Assembly (NCBI RefSeq): GCF_002559405.1
Contig: NZ_NTZO01000018.1
Span: 1-47,781, forward strand
Origin: Bacillus sp. AFS001701
Lineage (GTDB): Bacteria > Bacillota > Bacilli > Bacillales > Bacillaceae_G
Reading direction: 5' to 3'
Length of the DNA stretch: 47,781 bases
The position numbers and the translations under genes are program-made. Positions within the stretch are counted from its first letter, which is position 1; each line of letters starts with the position of its first letter. Shown here piece after piece: positions 1-8,322 of the stretch. The notes under the pieces are model-generated. The model saw only the letters and a program-made list of their open reading frames with translations. It did no database searches and was not told the origin of the DNA.

Positions 1-122
1 GCTTTACATCATTTCGATTCATTTATCTGCTTTATACAAACTTAAAATTTTATGTAATTTTAAAAGTCGTTAATCTATTCTATTTTAGACCACTTCAGTA
101 AATTGATGTAATCTAATTTCCA

Positions 123-155
123 ATTATTTTTACAATCAAACTTTTTCTTTGATTG
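123..155 (-). terminator. Probable terminator overlapping the rnhB stop codon
   Basis: Perfect 8-bp inverted repeat CAATCAAA / TTTGATTG (133-140 and 148-155) with a 7-nt loop. On the minus strand it is followed by an AT-rich but interrupted U tract. The left arm contains the rnhB stop codon (136-138). Positions 1-122 hold no gene I can support. Confidence 0.5.
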
Positions 156-900
156 GTGCAAAGGATCTTCTATGTTCATTAATAATTCCATGCTCGTCGA
201 TCGCTTTTAAATGTTCCTTTGTTCCATATCCCATATGCTTTTCAAATCCATAGTTTGGATGCTTTATACTAAGTTCGCACATTAAAGAATCTCTGGTTTC
301 TTTTGCAAGTACAGATGCAGCTGCTATGCTGATACTTGTTGCATCGCCTTTAATGATTGATGTTTGAGAAATATCCAGCGGAAGTTTCATTGCATCAATT
401 AATAAATGTTCAGGTGAATGAGTAAGTTGTTCGATCGCACGTCTCATCGCTAATTTAGTCGCTTCATAAATATTGATTTCATCTATTTCTGTTGAGCTGG
501 CCATACCAACCCCATAAGTAATTGCCTCTTCCTTGATCCGCTTTACGAAATACTGTCGTTTTTCTTTAGATAATTTTTTGGAATCATCTAATCCAATTAG
601 CTCAGTATTTTCCGCTAAAATTACTGCCGCTGCTACAACAGGACCAGCTAATGGACCTCTACCAACTTCATCTACTCCTGCAATTAACTTTATATTTTGG
701 CTATAAAGATTCTGTTCATATTCCATCATTTTAAGGAATTTCTCCCTAGCTAAATCTCTTTTTTCTTGTTCTTTATACCATTTAGCTACTAGCTTTTGCA
801 CACCAATTCTTTGATCACTTTCAAATTCTTTTAAGAGTTCATTCGTTGGGTCAGTTAATTCACTTAGTATATTTTTTATTTCATCTATTTTCAGGGACAT
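136..900 (-). CDS. rnhB: Ribonuclease HII
   Basis: Cytoplasmic RNase HII cuts the RNA strand of RNA-DNA hybrids and removes single ribonucleotides misincorporated in DNA. The 254-residue protein has the usual Bacillus length, including an N-terminal extension of about 70 residues that bacterial RNase HII of this group carries. The core starts with AGVDEVGRGPLAGP (Asp77, Glu78 of the DEDD set), then DDSKKLS, the third acid in LLIDAMKLP (Asp169) and the fourth in AKETRD (Asp204). The ATG start has the Shine-Dalgarno (SD) sequence AAAAAAGGAG about 10 nt upstream. It lies 72 bp downstream of rbgA, with the rbgA terminator in the gap, so it may be partly uncoupled from the upstream transcript. Identification is secure. 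Confidence 0.97.
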   Translation of the reverse strand: MSLKIDEIKNILSELTDPTNELLKEFESDQRIGVQKLVAKWYKEQEKRDLAREKFLKMMEYEQNLYSQNIKLIAGVDEVGRGPLAGPVVAAAVILAENTELIGLDDSKKLSKEKRQYFVKRIKEEAITYGVGMASSTEIDEINIYEATKLAMRRAIEQLTHSPEHLLIDAMKLPLDISQTSIIKGDATSISIAAASVLAKETRDSLMCELSIKHPNYGFEKHMGYGTKEHLKAIDEHGIINEHRRSFAPIKEKV

Positions 901-952
901 ACTTTAGAACTCCTTTTTTACATACGTTTAAGTTTGAACCTTAAAATTTCAT

Positions 953-994
953 TAAAAAAGAAGAAAGTACGCTTATTCTTGCGCACTTTCTTCT
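953..994 (-). terminator. Terminator overlapping the 3' end of rbgA
   Basis: Inverted repeat AGAAGAAAGT (959-968) / ACTTTCTTCT (985-994), extended inward by GCG/CGC pairs, followed on the minus strand by six Ts (953-958). The upstream arm lies inside the last codons and stop of rbgA, so coding sequence and terminator stem coincide. Confidence 0.75.
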
Positions 995-1872
995 ACTATT
1001 TCATCAGTTACTTCAAGCATTGATGGATTTTCGAAAGTTAATCTTCCTAATTTCCCAGCTCTTAGCTCACGTAAAAATAAATCAGATGTTTTATCATAAT
1101 CTATAATTCCACCTGACATAAGTAATCCACGCTTCTTACCAATATGATCAAAAATATCAACGACTTCTTCAGAAAATAAAACTTCCTCATTCATGTCATA
1201 TCTTTCTTTTAATACAGTTGGATAAAACTTTCTTAAATATTTAATCGCATAAATCATTACTTCTTGTAGGTTAATGATACTATCTTTTATTGCTCCTGTA
1301 GTTGCTAAACGAAGACCTACAAGTTGATCTTCAAATTTAGGCCATAATATACCCGGTGTATCAAGTAGTTCAATTTCTTTCCCTACTTTTATCCATTGCT
1401 GTGCTTGCGTTACGCCAGGACGGTCACCAGTTTTAGCAATATTTTTTCGTGCGAGCTTATTGATTAAAGTTGATTTTCCAACATTCGGGATTCCAACAAT
1501 TAACGCTCGAATTGCACGAGGTTTGATCCCTTTTGATCTCATTTTATCAAATTTCTCTTTTACAAGTATTTCACAGGAAGAAATAATCGCTTTTAACCCT
1601 TGTCCAGATGCTGCATCAATAGCAATTGCCATTACGCCTTGTTTTTCATAATGTGCTAACCATTGCTGAGTAATTCTTGGATCTGCTAAATCTGCTTTAT
1701 TTAATAAAAGCAATCTTGGTTTATTTGAAATTATTTCATCGATCATTGGATTTCTAGAAGCAGCAGGTACCCTTGCATCCGCTAATTCAATTACAACATC
1801 AATTAATGAAAGTTTTTCAGTAACTTGTCTTCTAGCTTTTGCCATATGGCCAGGAAACCATTGTATCGTCAT
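973..1872 (-). CDS. rbgA: Ribosome biogenesis GTPase RbgA (YlqF)
   Basis: RbgA is a circularly permuted GTPase that acts late in 50S subunit assembly and is activated by the ribosome. The 299-residue protein shows the permuted motif order: G4 NKAD (58-61), G1 GIPNVGKST (127-135), G2 Thr155 in GVTQ, then G3 DTPG (171-174). The N-terminal [10 protein letters not shown] carries His9, the residue implicated in GTP hydrolysis in B. subtilis RbgA. The C-terminal helical ANTAR-like domain follows. The ATG has SD GAAGGTGG. lepB ends 45 bp upstream and rplS lies just beyond it, fitting a 50S-assembly neighbourhood. Family assignment is very firm. Confidence 0.97.
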   Translation of the reverse strand: MTIQWFPGHMAKARRQVTEKLSLIDVVIELADARVPAASRNPMIDEIISNKPRLLLLNKADLADPRITQQWLAHYEKQGVMAIAIDAASGQGLKAIISSCEILVKEKFDKMRSKGIKPRAIRALIVGIPNVGKSTLINKLARKNIAKTGDRPGVTQAQQWIKVGKEIELLDTPGILWPKFEDQLVGLRLATTGAIKDSIINLQEVMIYAIKYLRKFYPTVLKERYDMNEEVLFSEEVVDIFDHIGKKRGLLMSGGIIDYDKTSDLFLRELRAGKLGRLTFENPSMLEVTDEIVEESAQE

Positions 1873-1917
1873 GTTGCCACCTTCTTATACATTGAATAAT
1901 CAAGATTAATTTGGCTT

Positions 1918-2472
1918 TTATTTCGCCATTTCAACCTCAGATAACGGCCAAAAAACAAAACTTGCTCGGCCTAAAATTTCTTTTTGACTAACTGTTCCGA
2001 TAATACGACTATCTTTACTTAATCGACGATTATCACCTAAAACGAATACTTGTCCTTTAGGTACAGTTTTTCTACCAGTAATCTCTTCTAACTTAAAGTC
2101 TTCAGTTAGAGGACCATCTGTCGTTTCTTTTTTATATTCGTTCAAATATGGTTCTTTATACGGTTTACCATTAACATATAGGACATCATTTTTATATTCT
2201 ACCGTGTCACCAGGTAATCCAATAACTCGTTTAATATAATCTTTTTCCTTTGTAGCATGGAAGACTACAATATCAAAACGTCTAGGTTCATGTAGTTTGT
2301 ATACGATCTTATTTACAATCATTCTACTTTGATCCTGTAGTGTTGGCATCATTGAGATCCCGTCAACTAAAACCGGTGTAAAAAGGAATGTTCGAATACC
2401 AAGTGCAAGTACAAGCGCAATAAAAATTGTTTTAACTAATTCCCAAATTCCACCACTATTGCTTTCTTTCAA
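1918..2472 (-). CDS. lepB: Type I signal peptidase
   Basis: Membrane-bound serine/lysine peptidase that removes signal peptides from secreted proteins. The 184-residue protein has one N-terminal transmembrane helix (about 12-34), then box B with Ser40 (GISMMPTL), box D with Lys81 (DYIKRVIGLPGD) and box E GDNRRLSKDSR (146-156). This is the short single-helix Gram-positive SipS type. The start is TTG at 2472, set by GGAGGG six nt upstream; no ATG lies close enough. In B. subtilis no signal peptidase gene sits between rplS and rbgA, so its place here is a lineage difference in gene order. Confidence 0.95.
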   Translation of the reverse strand: MKESNSGGIWELVKTIFIALVLALGIRTFLFTPVLVDGISMMPTLQDQSRMIVNKIVYKLHEPRRFDIVVFHATKEKDYIKRVIGLPGDTVEYKNDVLYVNGKPYKEPYLNEYKKETTDGPLTEDFKLEEITGRKTVPKGQVFVLGDNRRLSKDSRIIGTVSQKEILGRASFVFWPLSEVEMAK

Positions 2473-2585
2473 CCTAATCCCTCCATTTTATAACCATACG
2501 TTTTGCAGTTTTAACCAGTTAAGTTAATAACTTTATTTATGTATTCTATTTTACTTTTTATTATATCCATAATCTACAAATATTG

Positions 2586-2619
2586 GAAAAAAAGGAGCTT
2601 GTTTAATACAAGCTCCTTT
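2586..2619 (-). terminator. rplS terminator
   Basis: 11-bp perfect stem AAAGGAGCTTG / CAAGCTCCTTT with a 7-nt loop (2591-2619), followed on the minus strand by seven Ts. It sits 8 bp after the rplS stop and separates rplS from lepB. Confidence 0.9.
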
Positions 2620-2626
2620 CAAAAGA

Positions 2627-2971
2627 CTATCGAAGTTCTTTAATTCTTGCTTTTTTACCAGTAAGTGCACGTAGGTAGTAAAGTTTAGCACGACGTACTT
2701 TACCGCGACGAACAACGTCTAATTTAGCAATTTTTGGAGTGTGAATTGGGAACGTACGTTCAACACCAACTCCGTAAGAAATTTTACGAACTGTGAAAGT
2801 TTCGCTAATTCCGCCACCACGACGTTTAATAACTACACCTTCGAATAATTGGATACGCTCACGAGTACCCTCAACAACTTTAACGTGAACTCGTACAGTA
2901 TCACCAGGACGGAATGCTGGTAAGTCAGTTCTTAGTTGTTCTTTTGTAATTTCGTTGATTAAATTTTGCAT
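2627..2971 (-). CDS. rplS: 50S ribosomal protein L19
   Basis: L19 sits at the interface of the 50S and 30S subunits. The 114-residue sequence is full length and typical: [16 protein letters not shown], the [16 protein letters not shown] segment, and a basic C-terminus ending KARIKELR. The ATG has SD AAAAGGAG. It has its own promoter and a leader likely to carry the L19 autoregulatory structure, and is closed by a strong terminator, so it can be made as a separate single-gene transcript although it follows trmD. Confidence 0.98.
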   Translation of the reverse strand: MQNLINEITKEQLRTDLPAFRPGDTVRVHVKVVEGTRERIQLFEGVVIKRRGGGISETFTVRKISYGVGVERTFPIHTPKIAKLDVVRRGKVRRAKLYYLRALTGKKARIKELR

Positions 2972-3066
2972 AATGTATGCTCTCCTTTTCCAACCGATGC
3001 TCTTACAAGATTTAGTGACTCGCAGCGGAACACCGAGAATAAAGGCTTAAGTATTTACTCAAGCCA
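2972..3066 (-). promoter_or_regulatory. rplS 5' leader, candidate L19 autoregulatory leader
   Basis: About 95 nt between the predicted rplS start site and its ATG. It begins with a hairpin GGCTTGAGT / ACTTAAGCC (3044-3065) followed by a weak U-rich tract, then a GC-richer stretch containing CTCG...CGAG and CATCGGTTGG just before the SD. Low-GC Gram-positives are known to carry an L19 leader family (Rfam L19_leader) in this position. I infer membership from position and structure only; a covariance-model hit would be decisive. Confidence 0.55.
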
Positions 3067-3072
3067 CAAGTT

Positions 3073-3101
3073 ATATTAACATATTCTATTAGTACACGCA
3101 A
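3073..3101 (-). promoter_or_regulatory. Predicted SigA promoter for rplS
   Basis: Minus-strand -35 TTGCGT (3096-3101) and -10 TAATAT (3073-3078) with a 17-bp spacer. The -35 directly abuts the trmD stop codon, and the predicted start falls just before the leader hairpin. Confidence 0.5.
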
Positions 3102-3851
3102 CTAGTTTTCTTGTTTTAATTCTTCTTTTACTTGATCCATCCATTTTGACTCTTTTTCAGAAAGAGAGTAGTTTTCGAGTAAATCTGGACGGCGCGTTAT
3201 CGTACGTTTAAAAGATTGTTTTGTTCGCCATTCTTCGATTTTCGCATGGTTTCCTGATAATAAAACATCTGGTACTTTATGTCCTCTAAATTCGGCAGGT
3301 CTCGTGTAATGCGGATGCTCTAATAATCCTGTACTAAATGAATCTTCAATTTTTGAAGTAGTATTACCAAGTACCCCAGGTAATAAACGAACAACGCTAT
3401 CAGCAATGACCATAGCGCCAAGTTCTCCACCTGTTAATACATAATCTCCAATTGAGATTTCATCCGTCACTACATGTTCTCGAATTCGTTCATCATAGCC
3501 TTCATAATGTCCACAAACAAAGATTAAGTGTTCCTCTTTTGCAAGCTCTTCAGCTTTACGTTGATTAAATCGCTCTCCTTGAGGGCATAGAAGGACTACT
3601 CTCGGCTTATTTTCACTTTTTGATACTAATTCATCAACAGCATCAAAAATCGGCTGTGGAGCTAGTACCATACCAGCACCACCACCATATGGATAGTCAT
3701 CAACATTCGAATGTTTATTCGTAGAGAAATCTCTAAAATTTACACAGCGAAACTTAACAGCCTCTTTTTCTTGTGCTTTTTTTAAAATAGAAGAATTTAA
3801 AACTCCTTCAAACATTTCTGGAAAAAGAGTTAAAAAGTCTAATTTCATCAT
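3102..3851 (-). CDS. trmD: tRNA (guanine37-N1)-methyltransferase
   Basis: TrmD methylates G37 next to the anticodon using S-adenosylmethionine and prevents +1 frameshifting. It is a SPOUT-class knotted enzyme. The 249-residue protein begins [17 protein letters not shown], carries [11 protein letters not shown] and the knot segment [17 protein letters not shown], and has the C-terminal domain segment [13 protein letters not shown]. Two adjacent ATGs (3851 and 3848) could start it; B. subtilis TrmD aligns with the second. The first overlaps the rimM stop as ATGA, pointing to translational coupling. Confidence 0.97.
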   Translation of the reverse strand: MMKLDFLTLFPEMFEGVLNSSILKKAQEKEAVKFRCVNFRDFSTNKHSNVDDYPYGGGAGMVLAPQPIFDAVDELVSKSENKPRVVLLCPQGERFNQRKAEELAKEEHLIFVCGHYEGYDERIREHVVTDEISIGDYVLTGGELGAMVIADSVVRLLPGVLGNTTSKIEDSFSTGLLEHPHYTRPAEFRGHKVPDVLLSGNHAKIEEWRTKQSFKRTITRRPDLLENYSLSEKESKWMDQVKEELKQEN

Positions 3852-4363
3852 AATAGACCTTCCATTAATTCGATTTTAATTTTTTTATTCACTACATCTA
3901 TTTCTTTTACAATTTGCTCGATGTAAGGAATAAGGGCATCTTTTTGACCTTTCCTTTGAATAACCCAAACATCATTTGCACCTGGAGATAATATTTCTTT
4001 TATTTTTCCGATTTCTTCTCCATCAATTGTCTCAACAACACAACCAATAATTTCATGATAATAGTACTCATTTTTATCTAGCTCGTGTAATTGATCTTCA
4101 GTAATCTTTAAAATCCCATTTTTAAGTGGTTCAACGGAGTTTAAAGACTCATATCCTTCAAATGTAAGTAAATCAAAATTTTTATGTACACGGTGACTTG
4201 TTACGATTAATTCAATTGGTGTCGATTCGTTTTCTTTAAAGAAATATAATGTATTGCCTTTTACGTAACGTTTTTCTGGAAAATCAGTTCTTGAAATAAC
4301 ACGAACCTCTCCACGAACTCCATGTGTATTTACAATTTTTCCGACATTTAAATATTTTTTCAT
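3848..4363 (-). CDS. rimM: 16S rRNA processing protein RimM
   Basis: RimM binds the 30S head through ribosomal protein S19 and assists 16S maturation. The 171-residue protein has the N-terminal barrel signature [19 protein letters not shown] and a C-terminal PRC-barrel with PGANDVWVI and [13 protein letters not shown]. The SD GAGGTAAAAGA precedes the ATG. Its stop overlaps the trmD start, making a rimM-trmD pair. In B. subtilis ylqD lies immediately upstream; here that place is non-coding and has a promoter-like sequence instead. Confidence 0.96.
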   Translation of the reverse strand: MKKYLNVGKIVNTHGVRGEVRVISRTDFPEKRYVKGNTLYFFKENESTPIELIVTSHRVHKNFDLLTFEGYESLNSVEPLKNGILKITEDQLHELDKNEYYYHEIIGCVVETIDGEEIGKIKEILSPGANDVWVIQRKGQKDALIPYIEQIVKEIDVVNKKIKIELMEGLL

Positions 4364-4595
4364 TCTTTTACCTCTATATTAAAGTTTCTATGTTCATTAT
4401 TAGTTTGACCATTTAGATTGTATATATGTCTACATGAGACTTCAATGGTTAAACAGGTTGTCTAATACTAAGTATAGCATATCTTAAAGTCATTAAAGCA
4501 ATCAAAAGCTACCTCTTGCTCAAACGACTTACCTCTATTCAAAAATAGGGACTACCACAATATATCGGGCTTTCCCGTAAATCTCTGTAATGTTG
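4364..4595 (-). promoter_or_regulatory. khpA-rimM intergenic region with possible rimM promoter
   Basis: No open reading frame of useful length is present. An extended -10 element, TGC followed by TATACT (TATACT at 4471-4476, minus strand), is the best promoter candidate; no good -35 accompanies it. The khpA terminator lies at the right edge, so rimM-trmD probably depends on a promoter here. Confidence 0.35.
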
Positions 4596-4629
4596 AAAAC
4601 GGCCCTTAGCTATAGCCAAGGACCGTTTT
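4596..4629 (-). terminator. khpA terminator
   Basis: Long stem AAAACGGtCCTTgGC / GCtAAGGgCCGTTTT (minus strand) with a TATA loop and a UUUU end, starting 3 bp after the khpA stop codon. It separates the rpsP-khpA unit from rimM-trmD. Confidence 0.85.
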
Positions 4630-4632
4630 ACA

Positions 4633-4872
4633 TTACTGAATATCTAAGTGAATACGTTTTGCGTGTTCATTACTTGCTGCATATACAACCGTACGAATCG
4701 CTTTAGCAATTTTACCATGTTTGCCAATCACTCTACCAGCATCTTCAGGATTTACCTGTAAATGAAAGAATAGATTGTTCTCATCTTCTTTAACTTGAAG
4801 TGAAATATCCTCTGGATGATCTACAAGACTTGAAACAATTGCATTTATGAGTGTATTCATCTTTTTTTCCAT
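4633..4872 (-). CDS. khpA: KH-domain RNA-binding protein KhpA (YlqC)
   Basis: Small KH-domain RNA-binding protein, in other Firmicutes a partner of KhpB/EloR/Jag and linked to cell elongation and sRNA binding. The 79-residue protein is one KH domain with the GxxG loop GKHGKI after DAGRVI. The start is ATG at 4872, 2 bp after the rpsP stop; the SD is weak (GGCAAG), suggesting coupling to rpsP. A second in-frame ATG at residue 5 is possible. Confidence 0.92.
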   Translation of the reverse strand: MEKKMNTLINAIVSSLVDHPEDISLQVKEDENNLFFHLQVNPEDAGRVIGKHGKIAKAIRTVVYAASNEHAKRIHLDIQ

Positions 4873-4874
4873 AA

Positions 4875-5147
4875 TTACTTGCCGTTGCGAGCGTTGTGGA
4901 ATTTCTCTAAGATACCAGCTTTAGAGAATAAGTTACGAACTGTATCAGATGGTTTAGCACCTGTTCCTAACCATTTTAATGCTGCTTCTTCGTTAATTTT
5001 GATTTCAGCTGGTTGAGCAACTGGATTGTAAGTTCCAATTTCCTCGATGAAACGTCCATCACGAGGAGAACGAGCGTCTGCTACTACTACACGGTAAAAA
5101 GGAGATTTTTTAGCTCCCATACGTTTTAAACGAATTTTAACTGCCAT
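4875..5147 (-). CDS. rpsP: 30S ribosomal protein S16
   Basis: Early-assembling 30S protein. The 90-residue sequence is full length: [40 protein letters not shown], then [18 protein letters not shown]. Strong SD CGGAGGTG. It is first in a two-gene unit with khpA and has its own predicted promoter, so it does not rely only on readthrough from ffh. Confidence 0.98.
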   Translation of the reverse strand: MAVKIRLKRMGAKKSPFYRVVVADARSPRDGRFIEEIGTYNPVAQPAEIKINEEAALKWLGTGAKPSDTVRNLFSKAGILEKFHNARNGK

Positions 5148-5186
5148 TTTTAAAGCACCTCCGAAAATATTTACAACGATTTATAT

Positions 5187-5214
5187 ATTATCAAAAACCA
5201 ATACTGTTTGTAAA
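5187..5214 (-). promoter_or_regulatory. Predicted SigA promoter for rpsP-khpA
   Basis: Minus-strand -35 TTTACA (5209-5214) and -10 GATAAT (5187-5192), spacer 16 bp, about 40 bp upstream of the rpsP ATG in the 135-bp ffh-rpsP gap. Confidence 0.5.
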
Positions 5215-5282
5215 GTAAAATTTCTTAACAGCATAATTTTTTATTAAATGATGTTTAAATGCTGGAAAATTATACAAATAGG

Positions 5283-6626
5283 TTAGAATAAGCCCGGAAA
5301 TTTAAAACCTTTCTTCTTCCCTTTTTGCATGCCACCCATCATTTTCATCATTTTTTTCATTTCTTCAAACTGTTTTAATAAACGGTTTATTTCTTGTACA
5401 GGGCGACCAGAACCTTTAGCTATTCGCTTTCTGCGACTTGAGTTAATAATATCTGGTGTAAGCTTTTCCTGCTTTGTCATCGATTGAATAATTGCCTCTA
5501 CATGAGCGATTTGTTTATCGTCAATTTGCAGATCATTCAATCCTTTAATTTTGTTTGCACCTGGCATCATTTTTAAAATATCACCAAGTGGTCCCATTTT
5601 TTTAACTTGAGAAAGTTGGTCTAAGAAATCATCTAAAGTAAAAGATGCATTTCTTAATTTTTGTTCCATTTCTTTTGCTTTTTCTTGGTCTACGTTTTCT
5701 TGTGCTTTTTCAATTAAAGTAAGCACATCACCCATTCCTAGAATACGGGATGCCATTCGTTCTGGATGGAACGGCTCAATTGCATCTAGTTTTTCACCAA
5801 GTCCAACAAATTTAATTGGAGTATTTGTAACTGCACGAATTGATAATGCTGCACCACCACGAGTATCGCCATCAAGCTTCGTCAATACGACTCCAGTTAA
5901 ACCTAATTGATCATTAAAGCTTTGTGCCACATTGACTGCATCTTGTCCAGTCATTGCATCAACAACTAGGAAGATTTCTTCGGGTTTTGAAAGTTCTTTA
6001 ATTTGTGCAAGTTCTTCCATTAAACCTTCGTCAATATGTAAACGACCTGCAGTATCAATTAGGACATAGTCATGATGCTCATCCTTAGCATGTTGAATCG
6101 CTTGTTTCGCAATTTCAACCGGACTTACTTGATCTCCTAATGTAAATACTGGCAAATCTAATTGTTTACCTAATGTTTGAAGCTGTTTAATCGCGGCAGG
6201 ACGGTAAATATCTGCTGCAACTAATAGCGGCTTACGATTGTACTTTTTTCGAAGTAAATTCGCTAATTTACCAGTCGTTGTTGTTTTACCAGCACCTTGT
6301 AAACCAACCATCATAATAACAGTCGGCGGGCGATTAGAAACAGCAATTTTACTTTGTTCTCCACCCATTAATGCCGTTAGTTCTTCTTGAACTACCTTTA
6401 CAACATGTTGACCCGGCGTTAAGCTTTGTAATACTTCTTGTCCTACAGCTCGTTCAGAAACACGTTTCACAAAATCTTTAACAACTTTAAAGTTAACATC
6501 CGCCTCTAGTAAAGCAAGACGAACTTCTCTCATCATTTCCTTGACATCAGATTCAGATACTTTACCTTTGCCTCGAACCTTTTGTAATGTCTTTTGAAGT
6601 CGGTCGGCTAATCCTTCAAATGCCAT
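5283..6626 (-). CDS. ffh: Signal recognition particle protein Ffh (SRP54)
   Basis: Ffh binds signal peptides on ribosomes and, with scRNA and FtsY, delivers nascent membrane and secreted proteins to the translocon. The 447-residue protein has the N domain, a G domain with GLQGAGKT (108-115), DTAGRLHIDEG and TKLDGDTRGGA, and a Met-rich M domain ending in KKMMKMMGGM and a basic tail. The SD AAGGAGGA precedes the ATG. It follows ylxM by 16 bp, and ftsY lies upstream of ylxM, so both partners of the targeting GTPase pair are clustered. Confidence 0.98.
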   Translation of the reverse strand: MAFEGLADRLQKTLQKVRGKGKVSESDVKEMMREVRLALLEADVNFKVVKDFVKRVSERAVGQEVLQSLTPGQHVVKVVQEELTALMGGEQSKIAVSNRPPTVIMMVGLQGAGKTTTTGKLANLLRKKYNRKPLLVAADIYRPAAIKQLQTLGKQLDLPVFTLGDQVSPVEIAKQAIQHAKDEHHDYVLIDTAGRLHIDEGLMEELAQIKELSKPEEIFLVVDAMTGQDAVNVAQSFNDQLGLTGVVLTKLDGDTRGGAALSIRAVTNTPIKFVGLGEKLDAIEPFHPERMASRILGMGDVLTLIEKAQENVDQEKAKEMEQKLRNASFTLDDFLDQLSQVKKMGPLGDILKMMPGANKIKGLNDLQIDDKQIAHVEAIIQSMTKQEKLTPDIINSSRRKRIAKGSGRPVQEINRLLKQFEEMKKMMKMMGGMQKGKKKGFKFPGLF

Positions 6627-6642
6627 AAAACCGTCCTCCTTA

Positions 6643-6990
6643 TTATTCTAATTTCTCTAACGCGTCGATTACTCGAAGAAACTCGTCATCTACAACTTTA
6701 CCTTTTTTAGTATAAGTTTTCAAATGATTTAAAAGTTCATTTCGTTGTTGAAATTTTTTTAGAAGTAATAATTTCTCTTCATATTCTTCTAACATCGCTT
6801 CAGTACGTTTTATATTATCATAAACCGCCTGTCTACTAATGTTAAACTCTTCCGCAATCTCACCTAAAGAATAGTCATCCAAGTAATATAATGACATATA
6901 GCTTTGTTGTTTAGGAGTTAAAAGAGAATGATAAAAATCATATAGATAATTGATTCTCATCGTCTTATCTAACATTGTATGATCTGCCAC
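6643..6990 (-). CDS. ylxM: SRP-associated HTH protein YlxM
   Basis: YlxM/p13-like small protein, almost always encoded directly before ffh; it has been proposed to tune SRP function by binding scRNA or Ffh. The protein contains a helix-turn-helix [21 protein letters not shown] resembling sigma factor region 4, and a C-terminal coiled helix rich in Glu and Lys. I place the start at GTG 6990 (115 residues, [10 protein letters not shown]) because AAAGGAG lies 8 nt upstream; an in-frame GTG at 6999 sits too close to that SD. A good promoter lies just upstream. Confidence 0.9.
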   Translation of the reverse strand: MADHTMLDKTMRINYLYDFYHSLLTPKQQSYMSLYYLDDYSLGEIAEEFNISRQAVYDNIKRTEAMLEEYEEKLLLLKKFQQRNELLNHLKTYTKKGKVVDDEFLRVIDALEKLE

Positions 6991-7032
6991 AACTATCACT
7001 CCTTTGTTAAGTGAATTGCCTTTACATATGCT

Positions 7033-7061
7033 AGTTTACCTAATACACAAATATCTGTCAA
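7033..7061 (-). promoter_or_regulatory. Predicted SigA promoter for ylxM-ffh
   Basis: Minus-strand -35 TTGACA (7056-7061), 17-bp spacer, -10 TAAACT (7033-7038). A 6-bp inverted repeat GTCAAG / CTTGAC (7057-7075) overlaps the -35, a possible operator or a coincidence. Confidence 0.6.
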
Positions 7062-7167
7062 GTTTTTTACTTGACGATTAATTAAAATCAAAACAACAAA
7101 ATTAAATTGAACTTTTATCCTAATTCTCTTAACGATAGCAAATTCGAAACTCACGTTATTTGTTAAT

Positions 7168-7230
7168 TAATTTCCACTGTGGAGTGCAAGCTTTTTACGG
7201 GCCCTCCATGCGTTCATTCCATGGTCTTAC
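7168..7230 (-). repeat. Degenerate Bacillus-type intergenic repeat, family A copy 1
   Basis: Contains TTTCCACT, AGTGC, GCTTT, CTCC, GCGTTC-TTCC and GGTCTTAC in the order expected for a decayed, opposite-orientation copy of the element at 41449-41530. It fills most of the ylxM-ftsY gap; nothing coding is seen there. Confidence 0.45.
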
Positions 7231-7255
7231 TAATCTCGCTATTGGACATAATTTA

Positions 7256-7295
7256 AAAAAAGGTGGATATGTCTTTCAATATAAAACATATCCAC
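7256..7295 (-). terminator. ftsY terminator
   Basis: 10-bp perfect stem GTGGATATGT / ACATATCCAC (7263-7295), followed on the minus strand by CC and seven Ts. It lies 20 bp after the ftsY stop and ends the smc-ftsY unit. Confidence 0.85.
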
Positions 7296-7315
7296 GTCAT
7301 TTCTTAATTTTTAAA

Positions 7316-8308
7316 TTATGCTTCTTTATTCATTAAATCTCCAAATAGGCCATATACAAATTGTTCAGCTTGGAATGGTTGTAGGTCGTCCATTTGTTCT
7401 CCAAGGCCGACGAATTTAACAGGTACTTTTAGTTCGTTTCGGATTGCTAAAACAATACCACCTTTAGCCGTTCCATCTAGTTTCGTTAAGACGATACCAG
7501 AAACATTTGTAGCTTCGGAGAATGTTTTTGCTTGAACAAGACCATTTTGGCCGGTTGTTGCATCAATTACTAGTAAAACTTCATGTGGTGCATCAGGTAC
7601 TTCTCTAGCAATGACATTACGTACTTTTTCAAGTTCTTTCATTAAGTTTACTTTATTTTGTAGGCGGCCTGCTGTGTCACAAAGTAAAACATCGACTTTA
7701 CGAGCTTTTGCAGCTTGAACGGCATCATACATTACTGCAGCTGGATCTGATCCTTCACCTTGTTTAATTGTATCTACACCAACACGTTGACCCCATACTT
7801 CTAACTGTTCAATTGCTCCAGCTCTAAATGTGTCACCAGCAGCAAGTAGTACTTTTTTGCCTTCAGTTTTTAGTTTATGAGCGATTTTACCAATTGAAGT
7901 TGTTTTTCCTACTCCGTTAACACCAACGAATAAAACAACTGTTAAACCATCAGGATTTAAATTTAACTCAAATGAATCATCAGTTGAATCATCACCTTTA
8001 TACAATTCAACTAATTTTTCTGAAATAACCTCTTGTACACCTTTTGGATCTTGAATATTTTTTCGCTTAACTTCAAATTTCAAGTCCTCTACTAATTCCA
8101 TTACTGTGTTTACACCAACATCAGCCATAATTAGAATTTCTTCAAGTTCTTCAAAAAAATCTTCATCTACTTTACGGTATCTAGCAAATAAATCGTTTAA
8201 CCCTTCTGTCAGGTTATTTCTAGATTTCTCTAATCCAGATTTAAATTTTTGAGTCACTGACTCCGTTTGCTTTGAGATTGTTTCTTTTAATTTCTTAAAA
8301 AAGCTCAT
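7316..8308 (-). CDS. ftsY: SRP receptor FtsY
   Basis: Membrane-associated SRP receptor GTPase that pairs with Ffh at the membrane. The 330-residue protein has a short charged N-terminal segment as in B. subtilis (no long acidic A domain), an N domain from about residue 25, and a G domain with GVNGVGKTT (129-137), [23 protein letters not shown] and [10 protein letters not shown]. The SD GAAAGGA precedes the ATG. smc ends 14 bp upstream, so the two are co-transcribed. Confidence 0.98.
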   Translation of the reverse strand: MSFFKKLKETISKQTESVTQKFKSGLEKSRNNLTEGLNDLFARYRKVDEDFFEELEEILIMADVGVNTVMELVEDLKFEVKRKNIQDPKGVQEVISEKLVELYKGDDSTDDSFELNLNPDGLTVVLFVGVNGVGKTTSIGKIAHKLKTEGKKVLLAAGDTFRAGAIEQLEVWGQRVGVDTIKQGEGSDPAAVMYDAVQAAKARKVDVLLCDTAGRLQNKVNLMKELEKVRNVIAREVPDAPHEVLLVIDATTGQNGLVQAKTFSEATNVSGIVLTKLDGTAKGGIVLAIRNELKVPVKFVGLGEQMDDLQPFQAEQFVYGLFGDLMNKEA

Positions 8309-8322
8309 AATTTCAATCCTTT

